Assembly (NCBI GenBank): GCA_963662175.1
Contig: OY759217.1
Span: 54,040,108 to 54,104,107 of the forward strand
Origin: Aradus depressus
Taxonomy: Eukaryota; Arthropoda; Insecta; Hemiptera; Aradidae
DNA: 64,000 nucleotides
Reading direction: 5' to 3'
The notes under the pieces were generated by a model. The model saw only the letters and a program-made list of their open reading frames with translations, was not told where the DNA came from and made no database searches. How positions within the stretch are numbered: position 1 is the stretch's first letter; every line of letters starts with the position of its first letter. The position numbers were made by a program, and so were the translations under genes. This document shows, one piece after another, positions 55,415 to 64,000 of this stretch.

Positions 55415-56200
55415 ATCGCCAATGTATTCCCCCAACCAGAATTATTTATAATCAATTAAGTTGCCACTCTCCCTATAAACTCTTTTCCCCGAAAGCCAAT
55501 TTGACTGAAAATCAAATCACTTGGGGATTTGCTCCTCTGATATACCTTCTGGATATACAGTGGGTTGAGTTATCGTGTCCTCAAACAAACACGGAGTGAA
55601 GATTGGTTTTTGGAATCAGAAGATCGGAAACTTGATATTCCTGTGAAAACTAAACAACAATTTCTCAACGTCCATCGTTACCATGGAGAAGAAAAAAACA
55701 CACCTCCACCAAATTTAAAAATTGTATTTTTTTTACCATCCTAGAACAAAACCTGATTTGAAGAATAAATAAATCACAGTATTATTCGAATTTCAACTTT
55801 TTTAAATTATGGATTCAAGCATAAAAAAAAAAAAAAAAAAAAACGGTGAATCACCGGCAATGTACTTTGCCAGACATTAGACATGAAATTTCATGTCGAT
55901 ACATCGGCAAGTTATTGGGGTTTTTGAGTTGAGCCCCCTCTGACCCCCCTTCCCTTCGGCCGATTTGGAAAAAAATCCATAGGTGTTAGTTATCCTTTTG
56001 GAGACTTGGTCATACGTATGTAAGCCTCCCCCCCCCCCCCCCCCCCCTCCCTTAGGTAGATATGGCTGAAAAACAATAGGTGTCATCGTTAGAGGGCTCT
56101 GGATTCACATATAAAGTGTCGATACATTCTTTCTATCGAGTTATCGTGTTCACAGACACACAAAGTTATCACGGGGACGGAAAACATGAAAACTCAACAT
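55415..56200. repeat. Repeat family C copies
   Basis: Two adjacent copies (55415-55680 and 55845-56200) with a C run at 56030-56047. Confidence 0.6.
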
Positions 56201-56496
56201 CTGGAAGTAAAAAAAAGTGTGCGGGAAAAAGTAAGGCAGATATTTGGCATCTAGAAGGCGGAAAAAGGAAACGTTGGCTTACAGTGAGGGAAAATCGGAT
56301 TTGGGGTTGTGGAAAGTGAGGTGAGACCACAGACTGAGAAACTGATTAGAGTGGGTGGGTTGGAGGTGACAGTTCTACAGCCTTCAGAAGTACTAAAGAG
56401 GCAGCCAGGTCGTAGTCGAGCAGCTCGCAGAGCAACACACTTTATGACGTTATAGTTTTTATTTGTCATAAGGGAAACAGGCCTTAATTTTTTTTT

Positions 56497-57075
56497 ATAT
56501 GGGACATTAAAAAAAATTGAGTACGCCGTCCTTCGGATCGGACATTAAGCAACCTAGATATTAACATAAAATCTCTAATAAATGTGTCAACACGACATTC
56601 AGCATGTGTATTCAGAACCCCGTAAGAACGACCCCTAAAACTGCCGAAATAATGAATGTATGACATGAAATTCTATAATTACATCAACATAACCTCATGA
56701 GGATGACGCCTCGCAAACTTTCATCGAAATCGGCTGAAGGGAAGGAAGGGGGCATGAGAGGAGGGGTGTTGACTCAAGTCTCCAATATCTGCCGATGTAA
56801 TGAATACATCGACATGAAATTTAGTATGTGGATTCAGAAGCCCTATGTATATCAACTATTGCTTTTTAGCCCAAACGGTTGATTGGTTTTGGAGGGAAAA
56901 TCACAACTTGTCAGAAAAATTGATAAATTCGTGTTGGGTATACATTGGCGATGATTCACCGATTTTTTTTCATTTTTGGTATCGCTGGATCGGAAAACAT
57001 GAAATTGCGGAGAAATGTCATCAACAAATTAGTGCCCGATTACACAACTTCCCCTATACTTGGTCTAGCGGGCAG
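56497..57075. repeat. SINE family 2 remnant and family C copy
   Basis: A short SINE block (GTACGCCGTCCTTCGGATCG) lies at 56520-56550. Family C blocks run from 56585 to CCCCTATACTTGGTCTAGC. Confidence 0.6.
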
Positions 57076-57314
57076 AAGAATGAGAGATACCAACTTAACT
57101 AACCGGTCAATTAACACAAATAAAACATTAATATGCTCATCTAAAAATAAACAAAACAGCTTTAGTTGTAAAAAAATCAAAAAGAAAACTAAAATTTAAT
57201 TAAAGTGTGTTCCTAAAAATCTAATTGATCTGCCTCACGGCTTTCTACAGTACATAACCAAACACATTGTTCAATTGTCAACGTTTCGAACACTTTATAT
57301 CTTCGTCTAGGTTT

Positions 57315-57529
57315 GACAATCCAACTGGAGAAAGGACGAACCAATGTTGTACAAAATGACAATCCAACTGGAGAAAGGACGAACCAATGTTGTACAAAAT
57401 GACAATCCAACTGGAGAAAGGACGAACCAATGTTGTACAAAATGACAATCCAACTGGAGAAAGGACGAACCAATGTTGTACAAAATGACAATCCAACTGG
57501 AGAAAGGACGAACCAATGTTGTACAAAAT
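57315..57529. repeat. 43-bp minisatellite, five copies
   Basis: Units containing AATCCAACTGGAGAAAGGAC, identical on reading. Confidence 0.95.
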
Positions 57530-57829
57530 TGTATTCTAATAAAAAAAGTTAGAAAACATGAACTGTAAAAATGCAGGATGAAACGAGGAGATACAACACA
57601 TTTCCAAGAACTATTTGAAATAGTATTTAATAATATCTATTGGTTTCTTTATCTTATGTTTAATTTTATTTGACCGATCGTTTAGATAAAAAAATTAATT
57701 AATTAAGTATATTTATGTACTGTTATGTACTGACTCATACATTACCATAAATTATTATTTAAATAATCAACTGTATTTGCTATGATGGTGTTTGCCAACG
57801 ACGAATTGTGACATGAAGGATGGAAGAAA

Positions 57830-58183
57830 GGTCTGAAGCGGACAGGGAGTCTTTCAGAACGCGACGGAGGCAGGACCGCGGTCTAAAGCGGACAGGGAGT
57901 CTTTCAGAACGCGACGGAAGCAGGACCGGGGTCTAAAGCGGACAGAGAGGCTTTCAGAACGATACGGAGGCAGGACCGCGGTTTAAAGCGGACAGGGAGT
58001 TTTTCAGAACGCTACGGAGGCAGGACCGCGGTCTAAAGCGGACAGGGAGTCTTTCAGAACACTACGGAGGCAGGACTGCGGTCTAAAGCGGACAGGGAGT
58101 CTTTCAGAACACTACGGAGGCAGGACCGCGGTCTAAAGCGAACAGGGAGTCTTTCAGAACGATACGGAGGCAGGACCGCGGTA
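57830..58183. repeat. 50-bp GC-rich minisatellite, seven copies
   Basis: Units containing AAGCGGACAGGGAGTCTTTC and GAGGCAGGACCGCGG, with scattered point differences. Confidence 0.93.
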
Positions 58184-58307
58184 ACACAACCGGCCGCTCT
58201 GTCTGAAAACAATTTGGCGGCCCGCCCACACAGAAGAAGAGGAAGATTACAAACAAAAAATTTTCTTTGCAAGCATAGATAGATAAACAGACTTCGAGAA
58301 AAATCGT

Positions 58308-58760
58308 TGGTGAATCACCAGAAATGTACTTCCCCTGCGCGAATTAATCAAGTAAGTTTTCTCTCTCCCTCTGAAACTAAATAACCGATTTGGTAGAAAA
58401 TCAGTAGGCATCGTACTCAGGGGCATATGTATCTTCATACTGAAGTCCGTGTCAATGCATTCATTACATCACAGTTAATAAGCGTTCTTATTTTAAGCTC
58501 CTCCAATCCCCCCCTCCCCCTCTTTCATTTAGTCGATTTGGCTGAAAATCAATGGGTATCGTCGTTAGAAGGCTCTGGATTTACGAATAAAATCTCGTGT
58601 TGATACATTCATTCTATCGGGAGTTATCGTGTTGCCAGACACACACACAGACAGACGGAACTTTTGTTTTCTTTTTCGGCATGAAGGGGTGTCGGAAACG
58701 AAATTCCGGAGAAAACTCAACATTAAATCTCTGCCAGATAAGATAACTTTCATAGCTGGT
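58308..58760. repeat. Repeat family C copy, long
   Basis: Complete block order from GGTGAATCACCAG to CTGCCAGATAAGATAAC. Confidence 0.65.
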
Positions 58761-58959
58761 GAAGAAATAAGAATAAATGAAAGACAGAGATAATAAAACA
58801 AATTTAAATAAAAGATGATTTTCTTTCTCTTATTGTCTTCCCTTCCAGTATGACGGACTGATTGAATGAAATTATATGTGCTTTGTAAAATATTAAATTT
58901 TTAAAAGTAATGTGTTGACACCTCAAATAAACCTAAATATATGTGTATGTACACTCACG

Positions 58960-59047
58960 AGGATCAGTTCCGGCAAGACGCTGACTTCGAAGCTTCTTGC
59001 CATGCCGCCGGGGGGTCATAGCGAAGCCGCGGAGGGATGTAGCGATC
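58960..59047 (-). CDS. Probable internal exon, minus strand, protein unrecognised
   Basis: The acceptor (TTCAATTTGACAG) and donor (CTC|GTGAGT) are near consensus and bound 88 GC-rich nt. The favoured frame reads IATSLRGFAMTPRRHGKKLR... for 29 codons plus one base. A second frame (RYIPPRLRYDPPAAW...) stops just before the donor. The single leftover base fits exons 36017-36169, 42621-42724 and the second frame of 49469-49646. It may therefore be receptor ectodomain or a separate gene. Confidence 0.6.
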
Positions 59048-59123
59048 TGTCAAATTGAACACACGATGCGTAACACAAACAATCAGACAACTGGGTGGCG
59101 AGCAGAAGACTGAAGAGTGATGC

Positions 59124-59143
59124 CCCCCCCCCCCCCCCCCCCT
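59124..59143. repeat. Poly-C tract
   Basis: A C run followed by CT-rich sequence. It is probably unstable and prone to assembly error. Confidence 0.9.
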
Positions 59144-59393
59144 CTCTCCCTCCCCCTTAGCAACCCTTCCCCCTCCAACCCCCCTTGTGATAACCTCTCA
59201 TGATATGCGCCATATTGAAGACACCGTAACAAGATGAGAGGGTGAGATTTGGGCAACTCACTGATAGAATGGAGACAAAAGATACCCCAATTCATATATG
59301 CCAAAGTATGATCAACCTATTTCTTGCTGATACACTCGAATCCTCAACTGAAAATTGCCAAAGGTTGTTCGGATTAGTGAGAAATCTCGGGTG

Positions 59394-59616
59394 TTTGGGC
59401 AAAAGGGCTTAAGTCAGCAAATCTGAATTTTAGGAGGGGAATATCTGAAGGTTTGAAAAATTCCTGCAAATCTGGTAAAATATATTTCAATAAAAGTATT
59501 AAATATAAACAAAGTAAAACATTGCAACATTGAGTCACATTTGGTAAACATATTGAAATGCCCTCGTCCTTTGGATCACAACACTTATTTCCGACTTAAG
59601 CCCTTTTGCCCAAACA
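59394..59616. mobile_element. Small MITE with 24-bp perfect inverted ends
   Basis: TGTTTGGGCAAAAGGGCTTA... at 59394-59417 is the exact inverse of 59593-59616. The body is AT-rich and non-coding. Confidence 0.85.
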
Positions 59617-60117
59617 ACAGAGAAATTAAAATAGAAACATGTGTGACAGTTTAATTAAATGATAAGCCGTAAACCGGCTTTGAAGTTATTTTCTCCGACT
59701 AGTATCCTAATTTTAAATTCATTAAAAAATAATAATAAACTTACCCCTCTTTTTTTTTTTAAATTAGTTTTGATTATTTAGACTTTATGGAACAATAAAA
59801 TAAAAATAAATTATATTATTTTTCAATGCGTTTCAGTGGATTAATGGAAATGCACGCGGTAACTAGAGAGTGCCTTGACCCGTTTGAAAACTTCTTCCAC
59901 ATTTCTATTACTTCCCCAGCTTTACGAAGTATAGTGGAAGTTAAGTAATCGGTTAGAAACTCGATGTTTCCCTATAAAACCGTCACCTATTAATTTTCAG
60001 CGGAATCTGGCCAAGGAGTGGGGGTTCAACTCAAAAATACCCAGAACTGCCGATGTAATAAATGTAATGACCCAACATTTAGTATGAGGATTCAGAAGAC
60101 ATTATGTACCTTATTAA

Positions 60118-61447
60118 CCCTAGAATGACACCGTGGGGTGCCTGACACCCCAATCGAAAGTTAAAGTGTATTACTTAATTTCCTATAGTTCACAGAAGTC
60201 CCCCGACCCTGTGTAAATCACAGTCATCTCCTCCCTAACCTTACTGGGACTTCTAACACCTTTAGTAGGCCCTTGTGACTTTAGGAATCAACATTGAAAT
60301 GATCTTGGGGTGTCACACCCCATGGTGTTATTGACGTCATTCCTTTTTTTTGCCTATCACAGGTAAGTTCTTTTTTTTTATGGCTTTGTTTATAGTTTAT
60401 GTGTTAAATCGTTATAGTTAATGTTTACTGTGGAGTCGGAAGTGGGTTTTGCGCCAATAGATTTCTTCATAACGTATATTTATATATTTTAGGAAAGTTA
60501 TGGCATCTCAAAAGAGGCAGTGGACTGATGAGGAACTGTTGGTGTATCTCGATGAATTGAGGAGAGAGGATATTGAGGAACTGTGAGGCAGTTCTTCTGA
60601 AGAAGAATATGAAGAAACCCATGTTCATTCAGACTCTGAAGAGGAATTAGATGACACATTCGTGAGACATGAGGAGCCCAGCACATGTGCAGACTCTTCG
60701 ACCACATTGTGCCAAGACGATGTCCCCGCATGTCAACGCAGGTGTACTGTATGGCATGGTCAATTGGAGGAAGCCAATGCCCAGAAAAGATTTTTTAAAT
60801 GAACTTGGATTCCAATTACTCAAACCATATTTAGTGGAACGGTCCAAGATCAATCATTTAAGTAGAACTTTGAAAGTACTCATACATGAAATTTTGGGTC
60901 AACCCTCAAGCTCAACTCCATCTACTGCAATTGTTATACCATCTGGCAAATATATGAGATGCTCTTTATGCAACAGAGATAAGTATAGAAAATCCAAAAT
61001 GGTTTGCATGAGCTGCCAGACGCCGATGTGCAACGATCATCGTCTAATGAAGTGCACCGATTGTAACTGAGTGTAACTGTGCAAATTGTATATATTTTTT
61101 GTTAAAGTGATTTTTTTTACATAGACACTATATACTTGAGTTTAAAAAAAAAATTAATAGTTTTTACCTTTCTTACAAATAAAATTTCGTACAGTATTTT
61201 TATCTATATCTACTTTTTAACTGTGTCAACATGTTACATCCTTATTTGATTTTTTTCCTATTCAATTAAAATAACTTTCTAATTTTGTTTGTTTGTTTTA
61301 TATTCATTACATACATTCTAAAACATTAAATCTGCATTAATTTTGGATTAATGTGAAAAATAAATTACAAGAAAATTAAAGGGCTTGGGGTATCAGACAC
61401 CCCACGATGTCAATAGTGGTGACGAAATTCACGGTGTCATTCTAGGG
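60118..61447 (+). mobile_element. Internally deleted piggyBac element
   Basis: Ends CCCTAGAATGACACCGTG and its inverse are flanked by TTAA (60114-60117 and 61448-61451), the signature target of piggyBac. The 1,330-bp interior keeps the two ends of a transposase gene but not the catalytic core, so it is non-autonomous. Subterminal GGGGTG...CACCCC palindromes lie near both ends. Confidence 0.95.
60500..61070 (+). pseudogene. piggyBac transposase remnant (N terminus and Cys-rich C terminus)
   Basis: The start near 60500 (MASQKRQWTDEELLVYLDEL) soon meets a TGA (60583). An acidic stretch typical of piggyBac N termini follows. A frame at 60669-61070 then gives MPRKDFLNELGFQLLKPYL and the Cys/His-rich zinc-binding C terminus (RCSLCNRDKYRKSKMVCMSC..., C-x2-C, C-x2-C, H). 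The DDD catalytic domain between these is missing. Confidence 0.88.
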
Positions 61448-61858
61448 TTAATTCAACTATTTAGCCCTACGATTGGCGTTGGAGGTAGAGGTAAAACTTC
61501 GTGATGGGGAAGTACATAGCCCATGTTTTTCCGACGACGTTTTTATTCTTCGTTCTTGTTCTGCTACATTACAGCAAGTGGCTAACCTGCAAGTAACTGA
61601 GGGGAGAACCTGCTAGTTATCCGGATGACTTTTCCAAGTATAATTTCCCCCTAATATCGCTACTTCAGAGCTCTCTGGAAGGAGTCAGCTAACAAGAGGA
61701 TAATCAGAACATTTTAAGATATCTTAATATTCTAGCTTGTTCTTGTTCTGAGGAGGAGACAACCTCTAGAATATCTTCACTTTACTTCTTAATATCCGAT
61801 ACACAAAAATAGTATTGGGATGAGTTCAATTTCGGATTGAGTGCTGTTCTGCTTTATA

Positions 61859-62034
61859 TGGTCGGTAGCTCTCAGCGTGCTAGCCTACTGACCCCGAACC
61901 TGGCTGAGGCCCACGTTAAACCATGATCCCGAGCCTGTCCGATAACCAAGACCAGATCAAACCTTCTCTACCTTAGGTAGCTAAACATGGGTTAAGAAAC
62001 ATTGAGGACTCCTATAGTACCTCTAACAGGGATA
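61859..62034 (+). mobile_element. SINE family 2 copy, degenerate
   Basis: Head relic (GGTAGCTCTCAGCGTGCTAGC), box B lost, body partly preserved. Confidence 0.6.
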
Positions 62035-62051
62035 AGGAATAAGAGCATTGG

Positions 62052-63050
62052 GTGCTTAGGTCCCTGGGAGTTACTTCATGTAGATATGGAAGTAGAAAGA
62101 CTTCTTTTGTATTTCATTCAGTTGACTATTATCCCGTACAGTTGACCGGTTTTGGAGGGGGCAACCACAAGACGATTGCCCGATTCTTTAATGATTCGAT
62201 GTCCTTGATTTGGCCAAACGGAATTTTACACAAAAATGTATTTCTTTTTCTTACTGGCGCTGCTCCATATATGGCCAAGGCTGCCAAACCGTTGAAGACA
62301 TTTTACCCTAATTTGATTCACGTAACCTGCCTAGCACGTGCTCTTCACAGAGTTGAAGAAACTGGCAGAAATGAATTTGAAGATGTTGATGCACTCATTT
62401 TCAATGTGAAAAAAATCTTCCTGAAAGCGCCGAGTCGAGTAAAACTATTAAAAGAGACCTACCCAGAATTAAATTTACCTCCTAAACCTATTATCACAAG
62501 ATGCGGAACATGGCTAGAAGCCCATTACTACTCAATAAATTTTGACTAAGTTAAAAATGTGGTTTCTAGCCTGGATGATGCAGCAGCGGTGTCAATACAA
62601 AAAGCCAAAAATTTACTCCATAAAACTTCTTTGAAAAATAATTTATGCTTCATTTCGACAAACGTTGGGTTTTTAGTCGAAACCATAAAAACCCTGGAAA
62701 CATACAATTTATTGCTGTCAGAAAGCTTAGCATTGGTAGAGGATGCTGTAAGAAAACTAAAAAATATCCAAGGACCTTACAGTTCAAAAATACATCAAAA
62801 AGTAGAGGATGTTTTTTAAAAAATCCGGGACTTGAAAATTTACGAACGATTAGTAACATTCTTAAGGGAACCATCGAGGAAGAAGATATGCCGTTCAGCC
62901 CTTCTGGATTAGCGACGTTTAAACGTGCTCCGGTGACTTCAGTGGACGTTGAAAGATCATTTAGTAGATATAAAAAAATTTAGGTCCGATCGGCAAAGTT
63001 TTACTTTTGAAAATTTGAGGATTGTTGTTGCCAACAATTTTAAAAATGAA
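62052..63050 (+). pseudogene. Decayed hAT-superfamily transposase
   Basis: The frame 62052-62549 (LTGFGGGNHKTIARFFNDS..., TRCGTWLEAHYY) continues in the same frame after a TAA at 62547-62549. It shifts frame near 62815. It then shows the hAT C-terminal dimerisation motif (PVTSVDVERSFSRYK) followed by FTFENLR. The DNA-binding domain and terminal repeats are not visible. It resembles hAT-like genes of insects with an RNase-H fold. Confidence 0.8.
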
Positions 63051-63059
63051 TACCTAACT

Positions 63060-63343
63060 TTTTTTCTTATAACCTTTTTTAGTTAGTTTTGTGTTTTATT
63101 ATAATAAATAATTTATTAGATTGTGCATTTTTTTTTTGTTTTACCTGCATATTTATCAAAAATAAATGCATATTTTATGCACATATTTTTAATTTTTAAT
63201 TGCATAAACATCCGAGCCCTATATATAAACAAAGTTATAAAAAAAAGTAACAAAAAAAGTTTAAAAAATAAATTAAAAAAAAGGAAAAAAATAAATATTT
63301 ATGAAAAAAAAAAAAAATTAATAGGTTAGGTTAGGTTAGGTTT
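63060..63343. other. Poly-A/T-rich stretch with short TTAGG run
   Basis: A-rich sequence ends in four TAGGT units (63323-63343) directly before a SINE. Confidence 0.7.
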
Positions 63344-63612
63344 TATGACTCATGCCCGGGCTTTAACAACGAGGTCATATCGCCTACTACCAGAGTGCTC
63401 TTTCGTCACTCTGGTGGACATGAGCCCGACTCTACTGTGGGAGTCCTAAATTTTGCCTACCCTAAATTTTTATTCACCTAGGGTAGGGGTCTTTAACGAG
63501 TACCTGACATCGTACAGGCTCGGGACCATCGCTTAACGTCCCATCCGAAGGACGGCGTGCTTAAGTTTATTTTACCTCCCAGATAAAATAAACTAAGGGC
63601 CTCGGTCGGGTT
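63344..63612 (-). mobile_element. SINE family 2 copy
   Basis: Complete body, sharply cut at GGCCTCGGTCGGGTT before box B. It is nearly identical to 41446-41679 in the shared part. Confidence 0.88.
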
Positions 63613-64000
63613 ACAACAATTAATATAAAAACATAACAATATCATGTATATATACGTAACAAAAAAATATAAGTATATAAGTAGTAGTATATATATTTAA
63701 ACAAAAAAGTATTAAAATACTGAGTGCAAGTAGTTCAGAGACAAACAGTTTTGGTAAACAGTAGTATCAATGAAGAGGGAACAGGTAGGTGTAATGACCA
63801 AGAAGAGGAACAGCTTAAATCATCAAACAGACAAACACTAACACGCTTAGCTCGGTCGACATATGTATATGTTGTAATATAATGGAGGAAGTGGAGCGAA
63901 AGGGACTCGGCCAGGTAAACATTTAGTACCTAAGTGATTACGTATTATTTCTTCTCTCCTTCGTGTAAATGTTCAGGGGCAATTTCTTAAAACTCGGGAC
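63613..64000. other. Right edge, possible first exon at 63882-63914
   Basis: The only exon-like feature is ATG 63882 followed by ten more codons (MEEVERKGLGQ) and a CAG|GTAAAC donor on the plus strand. This is too little to support a gene. Confidence 0.2.

Larger units (their letters stand above)
59907..61530. repeat. Repeat family C copy split by a piggyBac element
   Basis: Sequence up to 60113 and from 61452 reads as one copy (...ATGTACCTTA, then TTCAACTATTTAGCC) once the insertion and one TTAA are removed. Confidence 0.85.

Noticed and set aside
57213..57526. Frames encoding repeated FLQLDCHFVQHW
   Set aside because: Reading of the 43-bp minisatellite in three frames, with no other support.
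63323..63343. Interstitial telomere (TTAGG)n
   Set aside because: Only about four units, directly at the tail of a SINE whose other copies end in similar short repeats. It is better explained as SINE tail.

Overview
The window looks like AT-rich, repeat-dense nuclear DNA of an arthropod, most likely an insect. It has small exons with GT/AG borders in large introns, tRNA-derived SINEs, CsRn1-clade Ty3/gypsy elements, piggyBac and hAT relatives, and many minisatellites. A hemipteran is my guess only. All recognisable host coding sequence is on the minus strand.

Host genes. (1) At 2715-13316 are the last three exons of an unrecognised gene (2715-2844, 4499-4692, 13196-13316). Their splice phases chain perfectly and they give about 147 C-terminal residues. 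Two nested retrotransposons fill most of the intron between the first two of these in transcript order. (2) At 19060-36169 is most of a receptor tyrosine kinase. Nine exons with matching phases encode an EGF-like module, an N-glycosylated linker, a transmembrane helix, a juxtamembrane NPEY motif, a complete and apparently active tyrosine kinase domain, and a proline-rich tail. The activation loop and HRD/DFG surroundings are closest to the Trk/MuSK/Ror clade, with a Trk-like loop. The 5' ectodomain exons are not securely placed. Candidates are at 38125-38167, 49469-49646 and 58960-59047, with a possible unrelated terminal exon at 42621-42724.

Mobile elements. A degraded CsRn1-clade element (about 5174-7483 plus 12119-13000) was split inside its RNase H region by a younger, related element (7484-12114). 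The younger copy has identical 187-bp LTRs and a 4-bp GCAC target duplication. At the right are an internally deleted piggyBac (60118-61447, TTAA flanks) and a decayed hAT transposase (62052-63050). LINE 3' ends lie at 13787-14622 and 28699-29190. A hAT-type MITE with a perfect 8-bp target duplication lies at 20255-20896, and several foldback elements sit in kinase introns. One tRNA-derived SINE family has about 19 copies and another has two.

Tandem repeats. The largest is a 4,266-bp array of exactly 54 units of 79 bp (44902-49167). It shows a 10-unit higher-order pattern. At least a dozen other minisatellites (13-160 bp units) are present. Two involve splice signals: a triplicated 111-bp segment carrying the splice donor of the kinase's transmembrane exon, and an array of exon-like cassettes at 2071-2590.
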